Positions 26,403 to 34,612 of a stretch of DNA of 64,000 nt are shown here, piece by piece; position 1 is the stretch's first letter; each line of letters starts with the position of its first letter. The translations under genes were made by a program, and so were the position numbers. Origin of the DNA: DASXRU01 sp034665305 (lineage in GTDB: Bacteria > Acidobacteriota > Blastocatellia > Pyrinomonadales > Pyrinomonadaceae); NCBI GenBank assembly GCA_034665305.1, contig JAXDFZ010000018.1, positions 248,001-312,000 of the forward strand. The letters are read 5' to 3'. Below the pieces are notes generated by a model, which made no database searches, was not told where the DNA came from, and worked only from the letters and a program-made list of their open reading frames with translations.

Positions 26403-28739
26403 ATGATCTCTCAGGATACACGTCTTACTCCGACGTCTTCTACCAGTCTGGACCGGCCGCTGCACAGCGTTACCGCGCCGCCGCCAATGGCCCCGTCAGG
26501 AGGCGCGCGTACCGGGGAGTTCAACGATGTGCTCAAGGCCATCCTTCGCCGCAAGTGGCTGATCGCAGCCATTGTCATCGTGGTGACTACGGCCGTGGCA
26601 GTGCACGTGTATAGCTTGCCCTCGATTTATGAAGCTACCGGCGTGCTTCGTTTGGAGCCGAAGTCCAGCACGTTTCTTCAAGATGGCAAGGGTTCGATAT
26701 ATCAGGCCTACAACAACGCCGATTACACCAATACAGAGGTCAAATTATTAAGTAATCCGCAACTAATGCGGCAGGCGGTCCTGGCTCTGGATCTCAAACA
26801 CAATCCTGATTTCTTCGGTGACCAAAAAGCGACGGACCTGCTGACCAATCTTCGCCGGGTCTTCACGCGACGCGGAGCTGCTCCGGTGGAAGCGAAGCCG
26901 GCTCCGCTAATCAAAGTCGAAGACAAGATCAGCGATTTGACTCCGGACCAGTCTGCCGAATTAGAGCCTTACGTAGCGGTGTTGCTGTCGAACCTCAGGG
27001 TGCTGCCTCAGGAGGAGACGAGTCTGGTCTCCGTTAGCTTCACGCACACAAACCCTGAGTTGGCGCGCCAGGTCGTCGATACGCTGCAAAGAATTTTCAT
27101 CGCCAACGAAAACCAATATGAAACGAAGGGATCGCAGACGGCTTCGGAAACACTCTCAAAGCAGGTCGCCGATCTGCAGATTAAGATCCGACAACAGGAA
27201 GAGGAACGTCTCAATTATCTGAAGACCCATAACCTGCCGTTGGGCGAAGGACAGGGCCGTAACCTGACTGCCGATCGATTGGGAACTATCAGTGCGCAAC
27301 TGCTGGCCGCAGAGAACGAACGAAAGCTTATCGAAGCAAACTACGAATCCGCTCGCGCTGCGAAGGACATCTGGTCAGTGCCCCAGGTTAGGGAGAGCAA
27401 AGACATCCAGGAGACGCGCAAGGTGATCCGCGAGCTGGAACAGAAGCGCGCGGCCTTGCTTCAGATTTACACTTCGGAGTGGCCCGAAGTGAAAAAGATT
27501 GATTCCGAAATTGGCGAGTTGAAAGCGAGTATCGATCGCAGTGCCAGGGAAACAGTTTCTTCGATGAAAGCGAGTCTCGATACTGCGCGCGGACGCGAGA
27601 GCAAGTTACGCGAAGCTTACTTTAAGGAACAGGGTGCGGCGAACGGGCAGAGTCAGGATCAAATCGCCATCTCCAACCTGACGCAGCAGATCGAAACCAG
27701 CAAGCAGCTCTACCTGACTTTGTTTCAACGTCAGAAGGAGATGGAGATCAACTCCACTGACAAATCGGATCGCGTGAGCATCGCGACGCCGGCGGCGCTG
27801 CCGACTGCGCCCATTGGTCCGCCGCGCCTGAGCAAAGTGGCCATTGCCTTTCTGATCTCATTGTTTGCCGGACTTGGTTTGGCGATTCTCCTGCATCAAC
27901 TGGATAACACGCTCAAGTCCGTCGATGATATTTCGAATTACACTTACCTGCCGACGTTGGCATTGATTCCCGCGGTGGGCAGTAATCGTTTGTCATTACG
28001 CGGCCGTAATTTGTTTAAGAGCCGGGAATCGGAAGGCACCGCGCTGGCCCTGACCCGGGACGTGCGTTCGCCCAGCGCCGAAGCTTACCGGCACCTGCGC
28101 ACGTCGTTGTTGTTTACCTCGACGGGACAGGCGCCCAAGAGCATTTTGGTGACGTCCGGTAGACCGTTTGAAGGCAAGACCACGACTGCCGTCAATACCG
28201 CGATTACATTTGCGCAGAGTGGCGCTGAAGTTTTGTTGTTAGACTGCGATCTGCGCCGGCCGCGAGTGCATTTCCATTTTGACATCTCGAACGCCAAAGG
28301 TTTGACCAGTTATCTGTCAGGCCAGAATGACATCGATTCGCTGTGGCATTCGCCGTCAGATTATCCAACTCTGAAAGTGCTGACGGCCGGACCGATGCCT
28401 GCAAATCCCGCGGACTTTCTCGGCTCAGCTGAAATGCGCCAGTTGCTGGAGGAACTCCGGGAACGGTTTGCTTACATCATCATCGATTCGCCGCCCGCAA
28501 GTTCCTTTGCCGATGCCGGCATCCTGTCGACTTTGGTCGATGGCGTGATGATCGTGGTGCATAGCGAGCGCAGTTCACGGGTAGTAGTTCAACGGGTGAA
28601 GCAGCGTCTGCAGGAGTTGGGCGCTCATATCTACGGAATAGTTTTGAATCATGTCGATTTGCAGTCGGATGATTATTATTCCGGATACTACTCGAGCTAT
28701 TACGCCCGGACCGAAGCCGATACGAACAATATGACTTAG
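26403..28739 (+). CDS. Wzz/BY-kinase fusion: polysaccharide co-polymerase with tyrosine autokinase
   Basis: A 778-residue inner-membrane protein of the capsular/exopolysaccharide type. A first membrane segment (WLIAAIVIVVTTAVAVHVY, about 50-70) is followed by the Wzz domain, a coiled-coil periplasmic region, and a second membrane segment (VAIAFLISLFAGLGLAILL) about residue 480. The cytoplasmic BY-kinase then follows with Walker A TSGRPFEGKTTT (about 583), Walker A' LLLDCDLRRP (about 610) and Walker B YIIIDSPPA (about 690). The tail YYSGYYSSYYAR holds six tyrosines, the usual autophosphorylation cluster. Such proteins set polymer length and control export through cycles of phosphorylation. It is the first gene of a four-gene cluster and has its own good promoter. 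Confidence 0.93.
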   Translation: MISQDTRLTPTSSTSLDRPLHSVTAPPPMAPSGGARTGEFNDVLKAILRRKWLIAAIVIVVTTAVAVHVYSLPSIYEATGVLRLEPKSSTFLQDGKGSIYQAYNNADYTNTEVKLLSNPQLMRQAVLALDLKHNPDFFGDQKATDLLTNLRRVFTRRGAAPVEAKPAPLIKVEDKISDLTPDQSAELEPYVAVLLSNLRVLPQEETSLVSVSFTHTNPELARQVVDTLQRIFIANENQYETKGSQTASETLSKQVADLQIKIRQQEEERLNYLKTHNLPLGEGQGRNLTADRLGTISAQLLAAENERKLIEANYESARAAKDIWSVPQVRESKDIQETRKVIRELEQKRAALLQIYTSEWPEVKKIDSEIGELKASIDRSARETVSSMKASLDTARGRESKLREAYFKEQGAANGQSQDQIAISNLTQQIETSKQLYLTLFQRQKEMEINSTDKSDRVSIATPAALPTAPIGPPRLSKVAIAFLISLFAGLGLAILLHQLDNTLKSVDDISNYTYLPTLALIPAVGSNRLSLRGRNLFKSRESEGTALALTRDVRSPSAEAYRHLRTSLLFTSTGQAPKSILVTSGRPFEGKTTTAVNTAITFAQSGAEVLLLDCDLRRPRVHFHFDISNAKGLTSYLSGQNDIDSLWHSPSDYPTLKVLTAGPMPANPADFLGSAEMRQLLEELRERFAYIIIDSPPASSFADAGILSTLVDGVMIVVHSERSSRVVVQRVKQRLQELGAHIYGIVLNHVDLQSDDYYSGYYSSYYARTEADTNNMT

Positions 28740-28806
28740 GTGCGAACTAAGTCGGAGATTTTTGGTAGTGTTCCAGTTACCCCGTTACCGTCGCAGTTCC
28801 GCTTGA

Positions 28807-29634
28807 ATGGAGAAAGTCGACCGTCTGGGATGGACGGCAGGAATCTCATTTCGAGTGTGCGGGTTGCGTCTGGGCGTCCGCGTGAATGACCCGGCGGTTT
28901 TGCCTCTGGTCCTGGCAAGGTTGCCGCCCGGTTGGACGCCGTTGGATGGTCCCTACGTTGACATGATGTTCTCGCTGCTGGTCGGTGGATCCGCGCAGGG
29001 GACAAGGGTACGGAGATTCAACCTGGTCTATTTCGATTCTGGCCGCCTTGCGCGTTCGCTGGAACTCGATGGGGCGCTTGAGTCGCTGGAGCAGGCGCTG
29101 GACTTTTATGTTTCCGCAGAAGCGCGTACACGGGTCTTCGTGCATGCGGGCGCGGTCGCGCTGGGCGGTAAGGCGTTAATCATTCCGGGGCGACGCAATA
29201 CGGGAAAGACAACGTTGGTGGCAGAACTCGTGCGGCAGGGCGCCATTTATTATTCGGACGATCATGCGGTATTGGACGCGCGCGGCAGAGTGCATCCATA
29301 TCCCAGACCGCTGGCGATTTATTCCGAACGAATGGGCCGCCGAATCAAGACGACCGCCGCCGAGCTGGGTGGCACTGATGCCATCAAGCCACTGCCAGTA
29401 AGCCTTGTAGTTGCGAGCGAATACCGCGCCGGCGCACATTGGCGAGCGCGCGAGCTATCGCCGGGTCAGGCGGTATTAACATTGTTGGCAAACACAGTTT
29501 CAGCACGCCGCCGCCCGGAGGTTGCCCTGGCTACGTTGGAGTCATTAGTCGCTCGTGCGACTGTTTTGAAAAGTGTCCGAGGCGATGCGAAAGAGACGGC
29601 AAGCGCAATTCTTGAAGAATTAACTTCTCGTTAG
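28807..29634 (+). CDS. HPr-kinase-like P-loop ATPase
   Basis: A 275-residue soluble protein. The C-terminal half has the HprK-like nucleotide-binding fold: VHAGAVALGGKALIIPG leading to the P-loop GRRNTGKTT (about 128-136) and then YYSDDHAVLD, the pair of acids typical of these kinases. Proteins like this are regularly found beside PqqD-domain proteins and NTP_transf_5 proteins in peptide-modifying and exopolysaccharide gene clusters, where they may phosphorylate a peptide or protein. It lacks the HPr-binding features of true HprK and no HPr gene is seen, so classic carbon regulation is unlikely. It starts 67 bases after the BY-kinase stop; the ribosome-binding site is weak. Confidence 0.75.
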   Translation: MEKVDRLGWTAGISFRVCGLRLGVRVNDPAVLPLVLARLPPGWTPLDGPYVDMMFSLLVGGSAQGTRVRRFNLVYFDSGRLARSLELDGALESLEQALDFYVSAEARTRVFVHAGAVALGGKALIIPGRRNTGKTTLVAELVRQGAIYYSDDHAVLDARGRVHPYPRPLAIYSERMGRRIKTTAAELGGTDAIKPLPVSLVVASEYRAGAHWRARELSPGQAVLTLLANTVSARRRPEVALATLESLVARATVLKSVRGDAKETASAILEELTSR

Positions 29635-29697
29635 CAGGTTTCTAATCTAATATGGCCGCTCAAGTTTCGGCCCAGTTCAGTTACCAGGAGATCACGA

Positions 29698-30225
29698 ATG
29701 AAAGAAGCAGGTACCCAGGCCCCGCGGGCCCGCAAAGATCAACTCATCGTTAAAGAAGTAAGAGACGAAGTTTTGATTTATGACTTAAAGACCTACAAGG
29801 CGCATTGTTTGAACGATACGGCGGCAAGGGTCTGGAAGAATTGTGACGGAAAGCGATCGGTTTCGGAGATCAGCCGTCAATTGGAAATGGATTTGAAAAC
29901 TCCGGTGGACGACCAGGTGGTTTGGCTCGCTCTTGATCAGTTGGGTAAATCCAACCTGATGCAGGGCGCAGTAGCTCGCCCGGCTGCTTTTCCACGCTTG
30001 TCACGACGTGACTTGATCCGCAACGGCATCGCGGCCGCTATCGCGCTGCCGCTGGTCGTGGCTATTTCGGCGCCGACTGCCCAGGCTGCGGGAACTCCGA
30101 TCAGCGACGTCATTTGCACCGGCCGGCACCAGTCGGATCCCGGTGGTTGTGGCGGCAATCCCTGCGCTCCGCCAATCGGTTCGACCTGCATCAACGGGCC
30201 GGGCAACACGTGTAAATGCGCGTAG
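29698..30225 (+). CDS. PqqD-domain protein with membrane segment and six-cysteine tail
   Basis: A 175-residue three-part protein. Residues about 14-90 form a PqqD-type peptide-binding domain (DEVLIYDLKTYKAHCLNDTAARVWK, then VSEISRQLE). Residues 102-130 look like a twin-arginine-style export or membrane segment: SRRDLIRNG, a hydrophobic stretch IAAAIALPLVVAIS, and AQA. The last 45 residues are Gly/Pro-rich with cysteines at 140, 151, 156, 164, 172 and 174. PqqD domains normally recognise leader peptides of ribosomally made, modified peptides (RiPPs). Having the domain, an export segment and a small Cys-rich peptide in one chain suggests that the tail is itself cargo, but this is inference. CAGGAG precedes the ATG. 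The next gene starts 25 bases downstream. Confidence 0.75.
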   Translation: MKEAGTQAPRARKDQLIVKEVRDEVLIYDLKTYKAHCLNDTAARVWKNCDGKRSVSEISRQLEMDLKTPVDDQVVWLALDQLGKSNLMQGAVARPAAFPRLSRRDLIRNGIAAAIALPLVVAISAPTAQAAGTPISDVICTGRHQSDPGGCGGNPCAPPIGSTCINGPGNTCKCA

Positions 30226-30250
30226 ACGGTAACAGGTCGCGCTAATCAAA

Positions 30251-31318
30251 ATGGCGCTGCATTCCGGGAGCAGCGGGACCATCCCGCTGCTCCAAATACT
30301 TTCCGGAGCCTGGCGAGCGCAGCCTGATCCGGAAGGGATCTCCGAGAGCGATCTCGCGAGGGCTGCACCACTGCTGCTTGCCACCGGCACAGCGGCGCTG
30401 GCCTGGCACAAACTTTCCCCGCTCCCATTCGAGTCCAATCCTTTCTTTCAGAAACTGGAAGAAGCCTACCGCTTACATTCAATCCATTCAGCTGTCCGGG
30501 AAAACAAAGTAAAGGATGTTTTCAGTCTGTTGCGCTCCGGCGGTGTCGAACCTTTGTTGTTGAAGGGTTGGGCCGTGGCGCGTTGGTATCCCGAAACAGG
30601 ATTGCGACCATCCGGCGATATAGATATTTGGGTGCAACCGGCGGAATTCCAGCAGGCCAATGCGTTGCTCGAAGCCGGCGGCGATCTGCGCTACTGGGTG
30701 GATCTGCATGCAAACTTTTACAGGCAGTACGAACGCACTGTTTCTGACATACTCGCGCAATCGCAGTTGGCGCAGCTTGATGGTGTTGAGATACGTGTTC
30801 CGCGTGTCGAGGACCACTTGCGATATTTATGTCTGCACTTTTTGACGCATGGCGCGTGGCGGCCACTGTGGCTTTGCGACATTGCCCTGATTGTGGAATC
30901 GCGGCCCGGCGATTTCGATTGGGCGCGGTGCCTCGGGGCGACACCGAGATATGCGGATTGGATCGCCTGCGCGATCGGGTTGGCCCATCACTTGTTGGAC
31001 GCGGATATCTCTGGGGTGCCCGTCGCGGGCCGGGCAAGAAATCTGCCGCGCTGGTTGGTTCCGGCGGTGTTGCAGCAATGGGCAGCGGGCGCGGGCATGA
31101 GCTATGCGGACAAAGCCGCCCTGACTGTTCACACCGGCGGGTTGCGCCCGCAAGGATTGATGACTGCCTGGCGGGAGCATTGGCGCAATCCGATTCAGGC
31201 TACGGTCGAGTTAAGTGCGGCCTTCGATGAGCGACCGCGGGCTCCGCTGCAACTCGCCGCCGGTCTGAAGCGTTTACCGAAGTTCACGCGCGACTTTGTT
31301 CGCAATCTCCTTAAGTAG
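30251..31318 (+). CDS. NTP_transf_5-type nucleotidyltransferase family protein
   Basis: A 355-residue soluble protein of the uncharacterised nucleotidyltransferase family (PF14907-like). The hallmark is LLLKGWAVARWYPETGLRPSGDIDIWV (about 101-127), with the Asp-x-Asp of the nucleotidyltransferase fold, followed by DLHANFYRQYE and EDHLRYLCLHFLTHGAWRPLWLCDIAL. Members occur with PqqD, HPr-kinase-like and exopolysaccharide genes; their substrates are unknown. It is the last gene of the BY-kinase/HprK-like/PqqD/NTP_transf_5 set, and a VGQAFLPV-type repeat doublet begins immediately at its stop codon. Confidence 0.8.
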   Translation: MALHSGSSGTIPLLQILSGAWRAQPDPEGISESDLARAAPLLLATGTAALAWHKLSPLPFESNPFFQKLEEAYRLHSIHSAVRENKVKDVFSLLRSGGVEPLLLKGWAVARWYPETGLRPSGDIDIWVQPAEFQQANALLEAGGDLRYWVDLHANFYRQYERTVSDILAQSQLAQLDGVEIRVPRVEDHLRYLCLHFLTHGAWRPLWLCDIALIVESRPGDFDWARCLGATPRYADWIACAIGLAHHLLDADISGVPVAGRARNLPRWLVPAVLQQWAAGAGMSYADKAALTVHTGGLRPQGLMTAWREHWRNPIQATVELSAAFDERPRAPLQLAAGLKRLPKFTRDFVRNLLK

Positions 31319-31436
31319 GACAGGCATCCTGCCTGTCCAAACTCCAAAGACGGCCATTCACGACTTTCTTGCTTCAGGTCGCACGCCGGGAGGTCATCCT
31401 CTGGAAAAGCAGGACAGGCAGGAATGCCTGTCCTAC
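31315..31436. repeat. VGQAFLPV palindromes, inverted doublet (copies 3 and 4)
   Basis: Copy 3 (31315-31338, GTAGGACAGGCATCCTGCCTGTCC) and copy 4 (31412-31436, GGACAGGCAGGAATGCCTGTCCTAC) face each other across 73 bases. Copy 3 overlaps the stop codon of the nucleotidyltransferase gene; copy 4 ends two bases before the stop of the convergent gene. This is the paired arrangement known for REPINs. Confidence 0.85.
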
Positions 31437-31437
31437 G

Positions 31438-32739
31438 CTAGTCTTGAGCGAATAACGGCTTGAAGATTTCCACATTCCGCAGCGCTTCATAAAGACTGCT
31501 GGTCCTGCTGTCGGCTTCCTGCGACTTCATCCCTTTGAATATCGCTCGCATTTCCTTTTGCGTCTGACGGAGCGTCCGGTTCTTTACCAGTGCCTCAAAC
31601 ACCATCAGATGTTCGTCGCCAAACTCTTCAATACCCAACGCATTCGGCTCGTTTGAAGCAAATTTTTTCGTTTGGGCCAGCTCATCGACCCAGTCCACTA
31701 TTGTCTCCTCGGGCTCCTGGTCGGGAAAACGCTGGCGCACCAGATCGAGTATCCGCTTGCGGCCGGTGACATTCATCAAGAGCGCAAAGAAGAACCGGTG
31801 CTCCGCGCTATGAACATAATTTCTCCGGCGCACCAGGTCATTGATGCGGTCGTTCTCTATGAACGCAGGCCGGAAGGAATCGACGAGCGGGCCATGTTTG
31901 CGCCGTACTAGAGCCAAAGTCTTTTCGAATCGCTCGGCGTTGTGCGAGATGCCCAAAAACTTTTGCAATCCGCTTTGCAAGTTCTGGTAAACCACTTCCA
32001 GCACCATGAAATCGGTGTGTAAATCGGAAGACGAAAGAATGTCCGCGATCATCTCGTCGGCCCTGGCATGTTGCATACCCAGCAAGAGGTTTGCGATCTG
32101 CCTCTTTTTTATTAAGCCTGATTCTCTAAAAAACGGATCGAAAGCAATCCCCGGTGGCAAGTAATTGAATTGCGGCTGAAAATTCGGCAGGCTCACGGTC
32201 CGCACCGTGATCGTTGCCGACGGTCGATCCAGGTGAAATAACGAGTGGATATAGCTGCGGCCGGGAATTATTTGTTTGATGTCGCCAACTGAGAGGAGTT
32301 GGACTTCATTCAGCTTCAGCCGTCCGATTGAGAACTGCGGGTTGATGCGCTTTTCGTCGGCATACGTGTAATGGCTGTGCAGGCTGGAGCCGAGCAGCAC
32401 TTGAAAGGCACCCGCGAACGCGTGCTGGTGTTTCGCGGTGGTGCCGTCGAGCCAAAAATAAACGTCGATGTAAAACCTGTTACCGGAAAAAACGGTAATC
32501 GGCGGATTGCCAAAGCTGCCTTCGATATCCTGTTGGGCCGGCAAAGCATATTCCGAGGTGAAGGCGGTTACGATTTCCCAGGCATCGACGCGCGTAGCGG
32601 GCGAGACTTCGGCTAAAGCTTCGGCGGCGATTTCGGGAAACAGGGCATCGTCATAGTTTTGTGCCCGCCAGCGGCTCTCAACCAGAATTCCGAGTTCGCG
32701 AAAGACCCCCAACGGATCTTTGCCCAGTTTCTTTTTCAT
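31438..32739 (-). CDS. uncharacterised 433-residue protein with cupin-like histidine motifs
   Basis: Not recognised. The protein is soluble, without signal peptide. Residues about 115-220 contain TTAKHQHAFAGAFQVLLGSSLHSHYTY and, later, PGRSYIHSLFHLDRPSATITVRT; the spacing of His residues resembles the two metal-binding motifs of cupins such as cysteine-dioxygenase-type enzymes. The C-terminal half is alpha-helical and charged and resembles nothing I know. The ATG at 32739 (MKKKLGKDPLG) is preferred because the longer in-frame alternative (to 32886) would overlap the neighbouring membrane-protein gene and adds a non-protein-like basic leader; no clear ribosome-binding site is visible. It probably follows the small membrane protein gene in one transcript. 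Confidence 0.65.
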   Translation of the reverse strand: MKKKLGKDPLGVFRELGILVESRWRAQNYDDALFPEIAAEALAEVSPATRVDAWEIVTAFTSEYALPAQQDIEGSFGNPPITVFSGNRFYIDVYFWLDGTTAKHQHAFAGAFQVLLGSSLHSHYTYADEKRINPQFSIGRLKLNEVQLLSVGDIKQIIPGRSYIHSLFHLDRPSATITVRTVSLPNFQPQFNYLPPGIAFDPFFRESGLIKKRQIANLLLGMQHARADEMIADILSSSDLHTDFMVLEVVYQNLQSGLQKFLGISHNAERFEKTLALVRRKHGPLVDSFRPAFIENDRINDLVRRRNYVHSAEHRFFFALLMNVTGRKRILDLVRQRFPDQEPEETIVDWVDELAQTKKFASNEPNALGIEEFGDEHLMVFEALVKNRTLRQTQKEMRAIFKGMKSQEADSRTSSLYEALRNVEIFKPLFAQD

Positions 32740-32806
32740 CGCGCCAGAATAAACGCGCCGAGTGCGTCTGGCAATGAGGGCGTTCACCCGCACGCCGGAG
32801 GTGGAT

Positions 32807-33214
32807 TTATTGCCTTGCGGTTTTTTCGCGCGGATGCATGAAAAGGAATATAGAAAAGAGGAGCGCAAATATGAGGTCAACCACACCCGGCAGGATGAGG
32901 GGCCAGGGCAGTGGCTGCGGCGCGAACGCTACTGCGTAGAGCGAAATGACGAATACCGAGGTCTGGCCGAAGACGGCCATCCGCAGAATGTCACGGTTCC
33001 TTTCCGGATCGCGAGAGACCCACCAGTAGCCGAGGCCGAACGCGAAAGCGAGGGAAAGAAACAACGAACGGTTTATGGGATCGGAATGCGGCGCGTGCAG
33101 CCAATCCCGCACGGCATCGTCCAAAAAAAAGAACACCACGCAGATAACGCAGTTCCAGACGGACTTGAAGCAAAACACCAAACGCCAAAACTGTTTTGAT
33201 TGAAAAAGAAGCAT
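32807..33214 (-). CDS. small integral membrane protein, unknown function
   Basis: A 135-residue protein with about four hydrophobic segments (FWRLVFCFKSVWNCVICVVFFF; LFLSLAFAFGLGYWWV; MAVFGQTSVFVISLYAVAF; PLILPGVVDLIFALLFSIFLF) and a short basic C-terminus. No family recognised. The ATG is preceded by GGAGG at a good distance. It lies 67 bases upstream of the unrecognised 433-residue gene in the same direction, so the two may be cotranscribed. Confidence 0.7.
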   Translation of the reverse strand: MLLFQSKQFWRLVFCFKSVWNCVICVVFFFLDDAVRDWLHAPHSDPINRSLFLSLAFAFGLGYWWVSRDPERNRDILRMAVFGQTSVFVISLYAVAFAPQPLPWPLILPGVVDLIFALLFSIFLFMHPREKTARQ

Positions 33215-33376
33215 GAGGGCCTCCGGTAGGTAAGGGGTTTTTGCACGCCGATCCTATACTCAATCCGTCCAAATGGAAACGATTTTGGCGTCCGGCGGCA
33301 GAACGCCGGCGTGACAGTGATTTGGAAAGGGCGGTTTTCTTAGTGTGCGGCGATCGTGTATCTTTCGCTTATCAAT

Positions 33377-34486
33377 ATGATCAACTGGGATGAGATTCGC
33401 CGGGAGTTTCCGGCGACGGAAAAAGTCGCTTACTTAAATAGTGCGGCGGCGGGGCCGGTCTCTCGCGCAGCTTGCACAGCCGCGGCGGACTATTACGAAA
33501 CGATGATGCGTGACGGCGACGTGCATTGGATGCGCTGGCTCGCCGAACGCGAAGCGGTCAGGTCCCGCTTAGCCAGTCTAATCAACGCCGAGCCTGATGA
33601 GATTGCCTTCACGACGAACACCTCGTCGGGAATGATCGCCATCATCGATGCCCTCGAAGGACGCGGCAGCGTTATCTCCTGCGATCTTGAATTTCCCGTA
33701 ACCACGATTCCCTGGATGCAACGCGGCATCGAGGTGACCTTTGTTTCACCCGTCGCGGGCGAACTCCGCGGCGAAGACATAGCGCACGCAATGACCGCCG
33801 CTACCGGTGTGGTTGCCGTCAGTCATGTGCAGTTCTCGAATGGCTTTCGCATGGACCTGGAGAGATTAGGCAGTATCAAGGCAGAACACGCTCTGGTGGT
33901 TAACGCGAGCCAGTCGGTCGGCGCCTTCGATATTGACGTTAAGCGCCTGCGGATTGACGCGCTTTGTGCGACGGGCCACAAGTGGATGTGCGCGGGTTAT
34001 GGTTCGGGCTTTGTTTATTTGAGTCGGGCACTGCAGCAGCGCTCCCGCCCTCGTTCAATCAGTTGGCTCAGCGTCGAAGAGCCGTTTGAGATGCGCAATC
34101 GCGAGATCCGCTTGCGCCAAGATGCAGCGGCGCGCGTCGAACTCGGCTGTCCACACTTTGCCGGCATGTTCGCTTTGGGAGCGAGTACGCAAATGATTCT
34201 GGAAGTGGGCCCGGCTGCGATTCAGACGCGAGTCCTGACCCTGAACCAGCTTCTCACCGATCGTTTGACTGAAATCGGTTGGCAGGTACTGTCGCCTTTA
34301 ACGAATGTTGGGGCGCGTTCCGCGGAAACGCTGGTAGCGGCTGAACGTCCGAAGCGCGTTGTCTCGCAACTAATGCAACGCGGTGTAATCGTTACTGAGA
34401 AGCCGGAAGGATTTCGCGTCGCGACGCACTTCTTCAATAACGGAGAAGATATTGATCGATTGATCGCAGCGCTCAAGGAACTGTAG
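33377..34486 (+). CDS. class V aminotransferase-fold PLP enzyme
   Basis: A 369-residue PLP-dependent enzyme of the aminotransferase class V/cysteine desulfurase-like group. The N-terminus has YLNSAAAGPVSRAA, the middle FTTNTSSGMIAIIDAL, and the PLP lysine is Lys202 in CATGHKWMCAGYGSGFVY. Family members act as cysteine desulfurases, isopenicillin-epimerase-like enzymes or kynureninases; lacking a convincing active-site cysteine loop, the specific reaction is open. The ATG at 33377 (MINWDEIRREFP) matches family starts; a GTG seven codons earlier is possible. A 29-bp inverted-repeat doublet starts right behind the stop codon. Confidence 0.85.
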   Translation: MINWDEIRREFPATEKVAYLNSAAAGPVSRAACTAAADYYETMMRDGDVHWMRWLAEREAVRSRLASLINAEPDEIAFTTNTSSGMIAIIDALEGRGSVISCDLEFPVTTIPWMQRGIEVTFVSPVAGELRGEDIAHAMTAATGVVAVSHVQFSNGFRMDLERLGSIKAEHALVVNASQSVGAFDIDVKRLRIDALCATGHKWMCAGYGSGFVYLSRALQQRSRPRSISWLSVEEPFEMRNREIRLRQDAAARVELGCPHFAGMFALGASTQMILEVGPAAIQTRVLTLNQLLTDRLTEIGWQVLSPLTNVGARSAETLVAAERPKRVVSQLMQRGVIVTEKPEGFRVATHFFNNGEDIDRLIAALKEL

Positions 34487-34493
34487 AAGCGTT

Positions 34494-34589
34494 AGCGATT
34501 GCGGAATGCAGATTTCGGATTGCAGATTAGAATACAGGTTTCCTCTTTTAACTTAATCCACAATCTGAAATCTGCGTTCCGCAATCGCT
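34494..34589. repeat. 29-bp inverted-repeat doublet behind the aminotransferase
   Basis: Arms 34494-34522 and 34561-34589 are reverse complements with two mismatches (AGCGATTGCGGAATGCAGAT..., also seen in shorter form within 11850-11880 as GGAATGCGGGTTTCGGCAATGCG). It lies between convergent genes and may also serve as a terminator-like structure. Confidence 0.85.
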
Positions 34590-34612
34590 GTAGCCGCCCC
34601 TGCAATGCTTCG

